Shown here piece by piece: positions 1 through 8,003 of a stretch of 40,036 nt of DNA. The DNA is taken from positions 1-40,036 of the forward strand of contig CAIPTQ010000228.1 of assembly GCA_903868035.1 (NCBI GenBank), read 5' to 3'. Every line of letters starts with the position of its first letter. Position 1 is the first letter of the stretch. Below the pieces are notes generated by a model, which was not told the DNA's origin, did no database searches, and worked only from the letters and a program-made list of their open reading frames with translations. Source of the DNA: an uncultured Phycisphaerales bacterium. Lineage in GTDB: Bacteria > Planctomycetota > Phycisphaerae > WQYP01. The position numbers and the translations under genes were made by a program.

Positions 1-2
1 CC

Positions 3-440
3 GCGCTGCAAGCCGATGGCCATCACCTGCCCTTCGCGGATGGTGCCTTCGACGCCATCTGGGGCAACGCCATTCTCCACCATCTCGACCTGGCCCGCGC
101 CGGCCGGGAGATTCGCCGCGTCCTGAAGCCCGGCGGGGTGGCCGTCTTCTGCGAGCCCTGGGGCGACAACCCGCTCCTTAATTACGCCCGCCGCCGTCTG
201 CCCTACCACGGCAAGGACCGGACGCCCGACGAAATGCCGCTGCGCCGGCGCGACCTGGCGCATTTGAAACCCGCGTTCGCCCAGGTGCGCTTTCGCGGCT
301 TTCAACTGCTGTCCATGGTGCGGAGGGCCTACGGCACACCCTTGTGGGTGCGCGCCCTGGAGCAGATCGACCGGCCGCTGCTGGCGTGCGTGCCGCCGCT
401 CCAATGGTGGTGCCGCTATGGCGTGATCGTGTTGCGCTGA
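3..440 (+). CDS. SAM-dependent methyltransferase, class I (5'-truncated)
   Basis: The reading frame is open from the left edge of the window, so the N-terminus with the glycine-rich SAM-binding motif I is missing. What remains has the second half of a Rossmann methyltransferase. ADGHHLPFADGAFDAIWGN is the usual acidic-loop and motif II region, HHLDL follows, and then EIRRVLKPGGVAVFCEP, the typical Methyltransf_11 motif III. The substrate cannot be told from this part; the C-terminal 80 residues are Arg-rich with aromatic patches and lack a family signature I recognise. It lies 49 bases upstream of an acetyltransferase on the same strand. The family call is safe, the target is unknown. Confidence 0.85.
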   Translation, partial: ALQADGHHLPFADGAFDAIWGNAILHHLDLARAGREIRRVLKPGGVAVFCEPWGDNPLLNYARRRLPYHGKDRTPDEMPLRRRDLAHLKPAFAQVRFRGFQLLSMVRRAYGTPLWVRALEQIDRPLLACVPPLQWWCRYGVIVLR

Positions 441-489
441 ACGAATGAACGTCGCAGGTTGGCTTCAATACTCAAAGGGAATTTGTTTG

Positions 490-960
490 ATGATCCGCTA
501 CGCCAAAGAATCCGATGTCCCCGCCCTCCTCGCCCTCATCCGCGAACTGGCCACCTACGAAAAACTCTCCCCCGCCTGCAGCGCCACCGAAGAACTCCTT
601 AGCACGCATCTGTTCGGCCCCGACCGCGCTGCCGAGGCGCTGGTGGCGGAGGTGGACGGCGATGTTGCGGGATATGCCATCTTCTTCAAAACCTTCTCCA
701 CCTTCCTCGCCCACCCCGGCATCTACCTTGAAGACCTCTATGTCCAGCCCGCCCACCGCCGCCAGGGCATAGGCAAAGCCTTGCTCCGACACATTGCGCA
801 GCTTGCCGTCACGCGGGGGTATGGCCGCGTGGAATGGGCCGTGCTCGATTGGAACACGCCGTCGATTGACTTCTACCAGTCACTGGGGGCCGTGCCGCTG
901 GACGAATGGACCATGTTCCGGCTCACCGGCACGGCCCTGCGGCGCTGCGCGGAAACATGA
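490..960 (+). CDS. GNAT N-acetyltransferase, spermidine/diamine acetyltransferase-like
   Basis: This 156-residue protein is a complete GNAT fold. It starts MIRYAKESDVPALLALIREL and has the acetyl-CoA pyrophosphate-binding motif RRQGIG at residues 90-95, preceded by IYLEDLYVQP. That combination and the 'ELATYEKL' N-terminus closely resemble eukaryotic and bacterial SSAT (diamine/spermidine N1-acetyltransferase), so a polyamine or similar primary amine is a reasonable substrate; this is inference from family resemblance. An upstream in-frame ATG at 445 would add 15 residues. I chose 490 because AAAGGGA at 474-480 is a well-placed ribosome-binding site and the family begins here. It would transfer an acetyl group from acetyl-CoA to an amine in the cytosol. 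Confidence 0.88.
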   Translation: MIRYAKESDVPALLALIRELATYEKLSPACSATEELLSTHLFGPDRAAEALVAEVDGDVAGYAIFFKTFSTFLAHPGIYLEDLYVQPAHRRQGIGKALLRHIAQLAVTRGYGRVEWAVLDWNTPSIDFYQSLGAVPLDEWTMFRLTGTALRRCAET

Positions 961-1009
961 GCGAATCCCCAGTTGCAATCACGCCACACCACGGATATAC
1001 CGATCCTCC

Positions 1010-1447
1010 ATGACCGCGCGCAAGACCATCAAAATCACCGCCTGGCCCGACCCGCTCGTCCAGGAACGCCTCGAGGACATGGAATTCTTTTTCGACCGCG
1101 AGTTCCGCGCCTGGATTCGGTTCTGCGAGGAGCACGAAGTCCAGCCCCTCAACGAATGGCTCAAACGCCACCACCTCTCGCACGAAGTGCTGCCCGCCCG
1201 CGGCCGCGGCGAATTGAAAAAACACCCCCGCCTCTCCGAAATGCTTATCCACAAAAACGGCGGCGCGCCCGACACCTGCGCTCTGTGCGGCGCCACCCCA
1301 ACCCCCTGCCGCCAGTGGATCGAAGGCGACGACACCGACTCCATCGACTACCCCAACGCCGCCCGCTTCCACCTCTGCGGCACGTGCGTGCAAACCCGCA
1401 TGCAACCGCACCCGCGGCTGTATTCGCCGGCGGAGGAGCAACTTTAG
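1010..1447 (+). CDS. Small protein with two Cys-x2-Cys pairs, function unknown
   Basis: The protein has 145 residues and I do not recognise the family. It begins MTARKTIKITAWPDPLVQERLEDMEFFFDREF by residue order and is mostly polar and helical at the N-terminus. C90-x2-C93 and C123-x2-C126 form a spaced pair of knuckles that could bind one zinc ion, with an extra Cys at about position 98. There is no signal peptide or membrane segment, so a cytosolic location is likely. The in-frame extension upstream to 794 overlaps the acetyltransferase and has shadow-like composition, so the ATG at 1010 is preferred. It may be cotranscribed with the acetyltransferase (49-base gap). A zinc-ribbon nucleic-acid binder is possible but not shown. 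Confidence 0.65.
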   Translation: MTARKTIKITAWPDPLVQERLEDMEFFFDREFRAWIRFCEEHEVQPLNEWLKRHHLSHEVLPARGRGELKKHPRLSEMLIHKNGGAPDTCALCGATPTPCRQWIEGDDTDSIDYPNAARFHLCGTCVQTRMQPHPRLYSPAEEQL

Positions 1448-1458
1448 TCAGCCATCCC

Positions 1459-1488
1459 TTGACACGCCAGCGCCTGGTGAAGTACAAA
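1459..1488 (+). promoter_or_regulatory. Sigma-70-type promoter for tRNA-Asp
   Basis: A consensus -35 box TTGACA lies at 1459-1464 and a -10-like TACAAA at 1483-1488, 18 bases apart. The expected start would fall about ten bases upstream of the tRNA at 1505. The match is good for a GC-rich genome, and the position just before a tRNA supports it. Confidence 0.6.
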
Positions 1489-1504
1489 TGTAGGTCTCTC
1501 AACC

Positions 1505-1578
1505 GGGGGCGTAGCTCAATTGGTTAGAGTACCGGATTGTCGATCCGGTGGTTGCGGGTTCGAACCCCGTCGCCCTCG
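1505..1578 (+). tRNA. tRNA-Asp (anticodon GUC)
   Basis: A full cloverleaf can be folded. The acceptor stem GGGGGCG (1505-1511) pairs with CGCCCTC (1571-1577) with one G-U pair. The D arm follows from 1514. The anticodon stem CCGGA/TCCGG encloses the loop TTGTCGA with anticodon GTC at 1539-1541, and the T loop is TTCGAAC. The discriminator base is G (1578), as expected for tRNA-Asp. The CCA end is not encoded. The gene stands alone, with a protein gene about 100 bases downstream. Confidence 0.97.
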
Positions 1579-1673
1579 CGTTAACTACGGCCAGACAAGT
1601 GCTTATGGCGCTTTCTGGCCGCCGTTATTTCGGCCCAAACCACGGTTCCCGCGTCTCGGTTATCATGGGGCAC

Positions 1674-2834
1674 ATGAAACCCACGATATCCATACCCCCC
1701 CTGCCGGTGGGCATCAACGCCGACCTCTTCCCCAGCCTCAAAAAATGGGCCTTCTTCAACCACGCGGGCGTATCGCCCATGCCCCAACCCGCCGCCGAGG
1801 CCATGCGCCATTACGCCGCGCAATCCGAAAACGACGCCTATATGACCGGCCAATGGTACAAGCAGGCCGAATTCACGCGGCGCTGTGCCGCCCGGCTCAT
1901 TCATGCCGACGCCCGGGAAATCGCCTTCACCAAGAACACCTCCGAGGGCCTGGCCTTTGTCGCCAACGGTCTGGACTGGAAACCGGGCGACGAAATACTC
2001 TCCACGCGCTCCGAGTACCCGGCCAACGTCTATCCATGGATGGCCGCACAACAGCGTTATGGCATCAAGCACATCATGATCCAGGAGCACCCCGATGGGC
2101 GCATCCCGCCGGATGACCTCTTCCGTGCCGTGACCCCACGCACGCGTCTGCTGGCCATTTCGCACGTCGAGTACGCCTCGGGCTACCGCAACGACCTGGC
2201 CGCGATCGGCGCGTTCTGCCGCGAGCGCGGCATTCTGTTCTGCGTAGACGCCATTCAATCCGCCGGCGCACTGCCCGTCGACGTCCAGGCGATGCAGATC
2301 GACTATCTTTCCGCCGGCGGACACAAATGGATGCTCGGCCCCGAGGGCGCCGGCATCTTTTTCTGCCGGCGCGAACTGCTCGGCTCGCTCCATCCCGAAG
2401 TCGGCTGGATGAACGTCGTACACGCCACGGACTACGCGCACCTGGACTTCACCCTCCGCCCCGACGCCAAACGCTTCGAGTGCGGCGGCTACAACATCGC
2501 CGGCATCCTGGCCCTGGGCGCGGCGCTGGAAATGCTATTGAACGTGGGCATCGAAACGGTCTGGAAGCGCCTGTACGCCCTGACGCAGATGCTCGCCGAA
2601 GGCGTGCAGGCCAAAGGCTACCGCGTGTACTCCCCCCGCGCGCGGGAGGAGGAATGCTCCGGCATCGTTTCGTTCTCCAGCCCCACGCCGGAGAAACATG
2701 CCGCCATCATCCAGGGCCTGGAACAAAAGCACATCATCATCGTGGAGCGCGAGAACCGGCTGCGCGCGGCACCGCATTTCTATCAAGGCGAGGAGCAGAT
2801 TCAACGGCTGCTCGACGCCCTCCCCGGAACCTGA
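1674..2834 (+). CDS. Class V aminotransferase (PLP-dependent, cysteine desulfurase/isopenicillin-N epimerase-like)
   Basis: This 386-residue fold-type I PLP enzyme has FFNHAGVSPMPQ near the N-terminus and a TKNTSEGLAFVANGL substrate/phosphate loop. ISHVEYASGYRNDL and FCVDAIQSAGALPVDV supply the Asp that holds the pyridine nitrogen. The Schiff-base lysine is K218 in SAGGHKWMLGPEGAG. The closest groups I know are class V aminotransferases related to cysteine desulfurase and isopenicillin-N epimerase. No active-site Cys loop of the SufS/IscS type stands out near the C-terminus, so a desulfurase role is doubtful and the true substrate is unknown. The longer frame from 1548 runs into the tRNA; ATG 1674 (or 1665) is the plausible start. 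No clear Shine-Dalgarno site is present. Confidence 0.88.
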   Translation: MKPTISIPPLPVGINADLFPSLKKWAFFNHAGVSPMPQPAAEAMRHYAAQSENDAYMTGQWYKQAEFTRRCAARLIHADAREIAFTKNTSEGLAFVANGLDWKPGDEILSTRSEYPANVYPWMAAQQRYGIKHIMIQEHPDGRIPPDDLFRAVTPRTRLLAISHVEYASGYRNDLAAIGAFCRERGILFCVDAIQSAGALPVDVQAMQIDYLSAGGHKWMLGPEGAGIFFCRRELLGSLHPEVGWMNVVHATDYAHLDFTLRPDAKRFECGGYNIAGILALGAALEMLLNVGIETVWKRLYALTQMLAEGVQAKGYRVYSPRAREEECSGIVSFSSPTPEKHAAIIQGLEQKHIIIVERENRLRAAPHFYQGEEQIQRLLDALPGT

Positions 2835-3005
2835 GTCCCAGTGGCGGCTTCGATAGCGCCTTCGTAACCACTTTGCGTTCAACGACTTAACATCTTGACT
2901 ATTTAACTCCAAATCTCCCTATTGTCGCCAGCCACCCTTGCGCATATCATCCAAGCGGGCGAATTGTCGTCCGTTATCCGGTCCCTTGCCAAGCGAGAAC
3001 CCATG

Positions 3006-3983
3006 ATGTCACCCATTCGCGTCGCGGTCACCGGCCCCGCCGGCAATATCGGCTATGCCCTGCTCTTTCGGATCGCCGCCGGGCAGATGTTCGGGCCCCG
3101 CCAGCCCGTCATCCTCCAGCTCATCGAAGTGCCCGTGGAAAAGGCCGTGCGCGCCCTCGAAGGCGTCGCCATGGAACTCGACGACTGCGCCTTCCCGCTG
3201 CTCCACGGCATCATCACCACCAGCGATCCGGCGGTGGGCTTCAAGGACGCCAACTGGTGCCTCCTGGTGGGCGCCAAACCCCGCGGCCCGGGCATGGAGC
3301 GCGCCGATCTGCTCAAGGACAACAGCAAGATATTCATCGAACAGGGCCGCGTCATCGATGCCGTGGCCGCCGATGACGCACGAGTCGTGGTGGTCGGCAA
3401 CCCCTGCAACACGAACGCCATGATCGCCGCCAGCCAGGCCAAGCGGCTGCCGTCCGACCGCTTTACGGCGATGGTGCGGCTGGACGAAAACCGCGCCAAA
3501 ATCCAGCTCGCCAAAAATTCCGGCCAGCCCGTCACGGCCGTCTCCGACCTCTACATCTTCGGCAACCATTCGCCGTCCATGTTTCCCGCCTTCCACCTGG
3601 CGCGCATCAACGGCCAGCCGCTCTCGGACATCATCACCGACAAACCCTGGCTCCAAACCACCTTCTGCGACACCGTCGGCAAACGCGGCGCCGCCATCAT
3701 CAACGCCCGCGGCGCCTCCTCCGCCGCCTCCGGCGCCAACGCCCTGCTCTTCCATGTCCGCGATCTGACGACTCCCGGCAGAATCCACTCCGTGGCCGTC
3801 AAGTCCAACGGGGCCTACGGCTTCGACCCCGACGTGTGGGCGGGCCTGCCCGTCTTCACCACCACCCCCGGCAGCTACGAGATCATCACGGACCTCCCCA
3901 TGGACGACTTCGCCCGGCAAAAACTCGCCGCCACCAACAAGGAACTGGTCGAGGAGCGCGAAATGGTCAAGGCGCTGCTCTGA
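3006..3983 (+). CDS. mdh: Malate dehydrogenase (NAD-type, cytosolic-like group)
   Basis: The protein converts malate and oxaloacetate in the TCA cycle. It has 325 residues and begins [20 protein letters not shown], the Rossmann NAD loop of the type 2 'cytosolic' malate dehydrogenases rather than the LDH-like group. Other family motifs are [23 protein letters not shown] and the catalytic histidine H188 in [14 protein letters not shown] frame extension to 2922 is not needed. ATG 3003 or 3006 are both possible; I took 3006 because GAGAA at 2995-2999 is then seven bases upstream. A weak TTGACT box lies at 2895-2900. It is monocistronic: the next gene has its own promoter-like sequence and ribosome-binding site. 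Confidence 0.95.
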   Translation: MSPIRVAVTGPAGNIGYALLFRIAAGQMFGPRQPVILQLIEVPVEKAVRALEGVAMELDDCAFPLLHGIITTSDPAVGFKDANWCLLVGAKPRGPGMERADLLKDNSKIFIEQGRVIDAVAADDARVVVVGNPCNTNAMIAASQAKRLPSDRFTAMVRLDENRAKIQLAKNSGQPVTAVSDLYIFGNHSPSMFPAFHLARINGQPLSDIITDKPWLQTTFCDTVGKRGAAIINARGASSAASGANALLFHVRDLTTPGRIHSVAVKSNGAYGFDPDVWAGLPVFTTTPGSYEIITDLPMDDFARQKLAATNKELVEEREMVKALL

Positions 3984-4051
3984 CAGGCGCTATGCCATCA
4001 GCTCCTGACGCATGTGGTCCACACCAAGCGGCATATCAGGCCAATTCCGGA

Positions 4052-4057
4052 TATAAT
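4052..4057 (+). promoter_or_regulatory. Candidate -10 box (TATAAT)
   Basis: A perfect TATAAT occurs 47 bases before the ATG at 4105 in otherwise GC-rich DNA. I cannot see a convincing -35 box 16-18 bases upstream, so the promoter call rests on the -10 alone. Confidence 0.4.
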
Positions 4058-4104
4058 CAGCGGCTCGTGTACCATGAATCTCCGGACCTTCCAAGGAGTA
4101 ACAG

Positions 4105-5322
4105 ATGCCGTCCGTCATAACCCGCCGTATCGTTTGGACCTTCACCCTGATCCTCATGACGCTGTCCCTGGCCACCTGCATCACCGCCGAAGAGCACGAC
4201 TACCTCACCTACGACGCCGCCAAGGATGAGTTCCAGATGCTCATGGTCCTCCAGGACATCCGCGCCAAGGATGCCGAGGATCTGGCGTACTTGCAGGCGA
4301 TCTACAACAATCGCGACCATTTGATCGCCCCGGCGTTGCCGGGCGGGGCGAACGTCATCGGCATGATCCCCTTCTCGTTCCTGCGCCTGGGCGACACCCA
4401 GTTCGCGCCGCTCAACATCTATGGCTCGCGCCCCTCGGCCGTGGAACCGGTGGACACCACCATCCCGCTGGCCTCCATCAAGATCACCCCGGGCACCTTC
4501 TTCCTGCAGGACAAGAAGCTGGGCTACTATCAGGCGATCACCGTGCCGGGAAAAACGATCGACGCGGCCCTGCTGGAGATTTCCAAGGCGCTCCAGACGG
4601 AGAATATGGTCAAGACGATCCAGACCGAGATCGACCGCCGCGCTGCCGGCGGCAAGACCGCCACCTGGGCCCAGGTGACCGCCGAGATGCTCAAGGGGAT
4701 CGAGATCAAGCCCGACGCACCGGCCACCAACGAGGCCCCGGCCACGGCGGCGGCCACCGAGGCCGCGGCGGTTGAACCGCAAATGGCCCTGGACCTGGAA
4801 TCGCTCAAGGCGCTCCAGCAGGCGGTGAGCGGCAAGGCCCTGCGCCTGGCGCGGAACAAGCAGAGCGTCACGCTGACGCTGCCCCTGACGGCGCGCGACA
4901 GCGCGGCGGTGGCGGAACTCTACAAGGCCTTCGTGGCGCGCATGGACGAGGTCATCAAGAACACCAAGGAAACGCCGGAGATCGCCGAACAACTCCAGCA
5001 GGCCCGCGCCACCCAGCAGGTCGCCCGCGCCCTGGCCGTCAGCGCCGGCGACAAGGGTGTGACCGCCGTACTCGATTTGCCGGCGATGGCCAAGTCCATC
5101 GCCGCCATGCCGGTGAAGCGCATCGACCTGAATGACAAGTCCGACGCGGCCAAGGAAGCGCCCGACGCCGTCAAGTTCATCCGCGACCAGAAGCTGCCGC
5201 TCAATGAAACGCTCACCGCCGAACAGATCGTCAAGGATTTCACCGCCGGCACACTCAAGGCGTATCCCTCCGACAAACCCGTGAAGCCCGGCGAGGACCT
5301 AGTTGCCAAACCGATCCCGTAG
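4105..5322 (+). CDS. Exported protein of unknown function
   Basis: This 405-residue protein has an N-terminal signal: Arg-Arg at 7-8, a hydrophobic core at 9-24, then C25 in LATC and a possible signal peptidase I site after A28 (ITA/EE). The LATC box is not a canonical lipobox, so either a lipoprotein or a soluble periplasmic protein is possible. The mature part is charged and helical with an Ala/Thr/Glu-rich linker near residues 208-230 that separates two halves. No enzymatic motif is visible. Start choice is firm, with AAGGAG at 4093-4098 six bases before ATG. Its TAG stop lies within a CCCGTAGCGTCAGCGAGG sequence (5316-5333) related to dispersed repeats elsewhere in the window. Confidence 0.75.
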   Translation: MPSVITRRIVWTFTLILMTLSLATCITAEEHDYLTYDAAKDEFQMLMVLQDIRAKDAEDLAYLQAIYNNRDHLIAPALPGGANVIGMIPFSFLRLGDTQFAPLNIYGSRPSAVEPVDTTIPLASIKITPGTFFLQDKKLGYYQAITVPGKTIDAALLEISKALQTENMVKTIQTEIDRRAAGGKTATWAQVTAEMLKGIEIKPDAPATNEAPATAAATEAAAVEPQMALDLESLKALQQAVSGKALRLARNKQSVTLTLPLTARDSAAVAELYKAFVARMDEVIKNTKETPEIAEQLQQARATQQVARALAVSAGDKGVTAVLDLPAMAKSIAAMPVKRIDLNDKSDAAKEAPDAVKFIRDQKLPLNETLTAEQIVKDFTAGTLKAYPSDKPVKPGEDLVAKPIP

Positions 5323-5385
5323 CGTCAGCGAGGGCCTCAAGGACTTCACAGACGTAACCGCTTCACCACTTCACCCGGGACCGGG

Positions 5386-6879
5386 ATGACCCTCCAATTC
5401 GTCCTCGAAATCATCGCCTTGCTCATCCCGCTCATTCACGGGCTGGGCATACTCTTCGCCATGCACGCCATCATGTTCGCCCGCACCAGCACGGGCGCCG
5501 TCGCCTGGGCGCTCTCGCTGATCTTTTTCCCCTATGCCGCCATCATTCTTTACCTCGTCTTCGGCCGCAAAAAATTCCACGGCTACATCGAGGCCCGCCG
5601 CCAGGGCGTCCGCGTCATTGACCACCTGGCGGACCAACTCGACGCCACCCTCGAACCCGTGCGCCTCGCCCCCACCCCCGACAACGAACGCTTCCACGCC
5701 CTCGAACACCTCTCCCTCTTCCCCTTCACCACCGGCAACACCGCCCGCCTCCTCATCGACGGCACATCCACCTTCGAGGCCATCTTCGCCGCCATCGACC
5801 ACGCCCAGTCCTACCTCCTGGTCCAATTCTTCATCATCCGCGACGACTCCCTGGGCCGCCAGCTTGTGGACCGCCTGGCCGCCAAGGCCCGCCAGGGCGT
5901 CAAGGTCCGCCTCATCTTCGACGAAGTCGGCTGCGTCCGCCTGCCCTACAAATTCTTCGCCGCCCTCCGCCAGGCCGGCGGCCAGGTCCACGCCTTCAAC
6001 ACCAGCCGCGGCTGGCGCAACCGCTTCCAGATCAATTTCCGGAACCACCGCAAAATCGTCATCGCCGACGGCACCCTCGCCTACGTCGGCGGCCACAACG
6101 TCGGCGAGGAATACCGCGGCAAGTCCCCGCGCTTCGGCCCCTGGCGCGACACCCACGTCGAACTCCGCGGCCCCGCCGTCGCCACCGTCCAATGGTCCTT
6201 TCTCGAAGACTGGCACTGGGCCGCCGGTGAAATCCTTGACCTGCCCCTTGGTCACCTCCCCGCAGCGACTGACAGTCCCGACAATCCGGAATCGAACATC
6301 GAAAATCAAAAATCGAAAATCGAAAATCCCTCCTGCGCCGCCCTGGCCATCCCCACCGGCCCCGCCGACGACATCGCCATCTGCACCCTCATGTTCCTGG
6401 CCGTCATCTCCGCCGCCAAGACCCGCCTGTGGGTCACCAGCCCCTATTTCGTCCCCGATGAAACCGTCTATGACGCCCTGCAGCTTGCCGCGCTCCGCGG
6501 CGTGGACGTCCGCATCATGCTCCCGGCCAAGCCCGACCACGTCCTGGTCTATCTCTCCTCGTTCTCGTTCCTCGAAAGCGCCGAACGAGTGGGCGTGAAG
6601 TTCTACCGCTACCAGGCCGGGTTTCTCCATCAGAAAGTCATGCTCATTGATGACGACCTCGCCGCCGTGGGCACGGCCAACCTCGACAACCGCTCCATGC
6701 GCCTCAACTTCGAGCTCACTGTCTTCTTCGCCGACCGGCCCTTTGCCGCGGAGGTGGCCCGGATGCTCGAGGAGGACTTCCAACATTGCCAACGCGCCAC
6801 CCCCGGCGACCTGGGCCGGCGGCGCCTGCCGTTTCAAATCGCGGTGCGCATCGCCCGGCTGCTGTCGCCGATTCAGTAA
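5386..6879 (+). CDS. cls: Cardiolipin synthase (phospholipase D family)
   Basis: The enzyme joins two phosphatidylglycerol molecules to make cardiolipin at the inner membrane. It has 497 residues. Two hydrophobic segments at about 3-24 and 37-58 anchor it, followed by FGRKKFHGY, the usual start of the soluble part. Two HKD catalytic motifs are intact: H221-x-K223-x4-D228 in FRNHRKIVIADG and H415-x-K417-x4-D422 in LHQKVMLIDDD, each followed by the GG/GTAN-type loop. The length is typical of bacterial Cls. An odd feature is a Lys/Asn/Glu-rich insert, ENQKSKIENP at residues 306-315, encoded by a 30-bp A-rich repeat that also occurs at 7973. The insert keeps the frame between the two HKD domains. 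No ribosome-binding site is obvious before ATG 5386. Confidence 0.93.
   Translation: MTLQFVLEIIALLIPLIHGLGILFAMHAIMFARTSTGAVAWALSLIFFPYAAIILYLVFGRKKFHGYIEARRQGVRVIDHLADQLDATLEPVRLAPTPDNERFHALEHLSLFPFTTGNTARLLIDGTSTFEAIFAAIDHAQSYLLVQFFIIRDDSLGRQLVDRLAAKARQGVKVRLIFDEVGCVRLPYKFFAALRQAGGQVHAFNTSRGWRNRFQINFRNHRKIVIADGTLAYVGGHNVGEEYRGKSPRFGPWRDTHVELRGPAVATVQWSFLEDWHWAAGEILDLPLGHLPAATDSPDNPESNIENQKSKIENPSCAALAIPTGPADDIAICTLMFLAVISAAKTRLWVTSPYFVPDETVYDALQLAALRGVDVRIMLPAKPDHVLVYLSSFSFLESAERVGVKFYRYQAGFLHQKVMLIDDDLAAVGTANLDNRSMRLNFELTVFFADRPFAAEVARMLEEDFQHCQRATPGDLGRRRLPFQIAVRIARLLSPIQ
6301..6330 (+). repeat. 30-bp A-rich dispersed repeat, copy 1 (inside cls)
   Basis: The unit is a short run of gaaaatc-like heptamers ending in CCC. 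It is identical over 30 bases to 7973-8002. This copy sits in frame in the cardiolipin synthase gene and is translated. Its base composition (about 70% A+T) contrasts sharply with the GC-rich gene around it. Confidence 0.85.
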
Positions 6880-7078
6880 GGTTCGCCTTCCTAACCCACC
6901 GCGCCGCCTCTCGACTCTACCGAACCCCATAAATATCGCGCTGCAAGCCTTCCATCCGCTTGCAGGTTTCCCTACAATACCCCGCTCGCTTTCGGGCGCT
7001 CATGGTAAGCGCCGCGCCGCCGGTGTTCGGCAGCGCGGGCGTTGAGAGTCGGCGCCCCTTACGAAAAGGCATCCACTC

Positions 7079-7819
7079 ATGGCCAAGCAACTTCACGCCA
7101 AGCAGGACAAACCCGTCGTCGCCGAGCTCCGCACTTCCCGCGGCAGCCGGAAAATGTACTTCCTCCGCGCGGAGGGCAAAACCCCGGCCATCATCTACGG
7201 CCTGGGCAAGGATCCCGTCACGATTGCCCTGCCGACCCCCGACACGCTGGCGGTGCTGAAGTCCGGCTCGCACATCATTGACGTGGCGCTGAATGGGCAG
7301 GCCGAGAAGCTGCTGATCCAGGATGTGCAGTACGATTATTTGCAGGCGAATCTGGCGCATCTCGACTTGCTGCGCATCGACCCCAACAAGAAGGTGCGCG
7401 TGAAGGTGGCGCTGGAGTTCCGCGGCACGCCCAAGGGCGCCAAGGAGGGCGGCATTCTGGAAACCCAGACTACGGCGGTCGAAATCGAAGTCTCGCCGCT
7501 GCAGATTCCCGACAACATCCGGGTGAACGTGGATCATCTGGAGCTGCACGACATCATTCACGCCAAGGACATCACGATGCCGGAGGGGGCCAAGTTGATG
7601 GATTACGGCGAGAAGATCATTTGCCAGGTGCGTACGGTCAAGGAGGAAATCGTTGCCGTGGCGGTCGAAGCCGGCCCGACGGAACCGGAAGTCATCGGCA
7701 AGAAGAAGGAGGAGGAAGGCGAGGAAGGCGCTGTGCCTGCGGCGGGCGATGCCAAGGGCGCGGCCCCGGCCAAGGCGGCAGCAGCCCCGGCCAAAGCGGC
7801 GGCCCCGGCGAAGAAGTAA
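7079..7819 (+). CDS. rplY: 50S ribosomal protein L25 (general stress protein Ctc type)
   Basis: L25/Ctc binds 5S rRNA in the large ribosomal subunit. The 246-residue protein has the two-domain long form: an N-terminal 5S-binding beta-barrel with LRTSRGSRKMYFLRAEGKTPAIIYG, and a C-terminal TL5 domain from about residue 95 with VALEFRGTPKGAKEGGILE. The last 45 residues are a Lys/Glu stretch followed by Ala-Pro-Lys repeats, a disordered tail common in this family but long here. The start at 7079 follows the family. Its frequent neighbour pth (peptidyl-tRNA hydrolase) is not adjacent; the gene instead ends in its own terminator. Confidence 0.94.
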   Translation: MAKQLHAKQDKPVVAELRTSRGSRKMYFLRAEGKTPAIIYGLGKDPVTIALPTPDTLAVLKSGSHIIDVALNGQAEKLLIQDVQYDYLQANLAHLDLLRIDPNKKVRVKVALEFRGTPKGAKEGGILETQTTAVEIEVSPLQIPDNIRVNVDHLELHDIIHAKDITMPEGAKLMDYGEKIICQVRTVKEEIVAVAVEAGPTEPEVIGKKKEEEGEEGAVPAAGDAKGAAPAKAAAAPAKAAAPAKK

Positions 7820-7850
7820 GGTGGTCGCAGAGTATGTTGAGTTCCCGAAA

Positions 7851-7876
7851 GGGAGAGCCCAGGCTCTCCCTTTTTT
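7851..7876 (+). terminator. Rho-independent terminator after rplY
   Basis: A perfect 9-bp stem GGGAGAGCC/GGCTCTCCC (7851-7859 with 7862-7870) with a very short loop is followed by six T at 7871-7876. It lies 31 bases after the rplY stop. Confidence 0.92.
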
Positions 7877-7972
7877 CTTGGGCATGGCGGCGTGAGGCGC
7901 GTCGGCCATACATGTCAGCGCAACAAACCCGCTTCCCATATGGAAAGCGAGCGCGGTGAACAATCAATATTT

Positions 7973-8002
7973 GAAAATCAAAAATCGAAAATCGAAAATC
8001 CC
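7973..8002 (+). repeat. 30-bp A-rich dispersed repeat, copy 2
   Basis: Identical over 30 bases to 6301-6330. Here it is intergenic and ends one base before the stop codon (8004-8006) of the minus-strand gene at 8004-8915, so it forms the very start of that gene's 3' region. The heptamer-like gaaaatc units suggest slippage growth. Confidence 0.85.
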
Positions 8003-8003
8003 C

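Noticed and set aside
1505..1578. tRNA-Asp as an integration site
   Set aside because: No partial duplicate of the tRNA 3' end was seen downstream within the window and no integrase is present.
5371..6930. 519-codon minus-strand frame over cardiolipin synthase, with a repeated Phe-Asp-Phe-Arg segment
   Set aside because: It is the antisense of cls; the odd segment is just the reverse translation of the A-rich repeat.
6301..8002. CRISPR-like array from the A-rich repeats
   Set aside because: Only two 30-bp copies exist, 1.7 kb apart, without spacers of regular length or cas genes.
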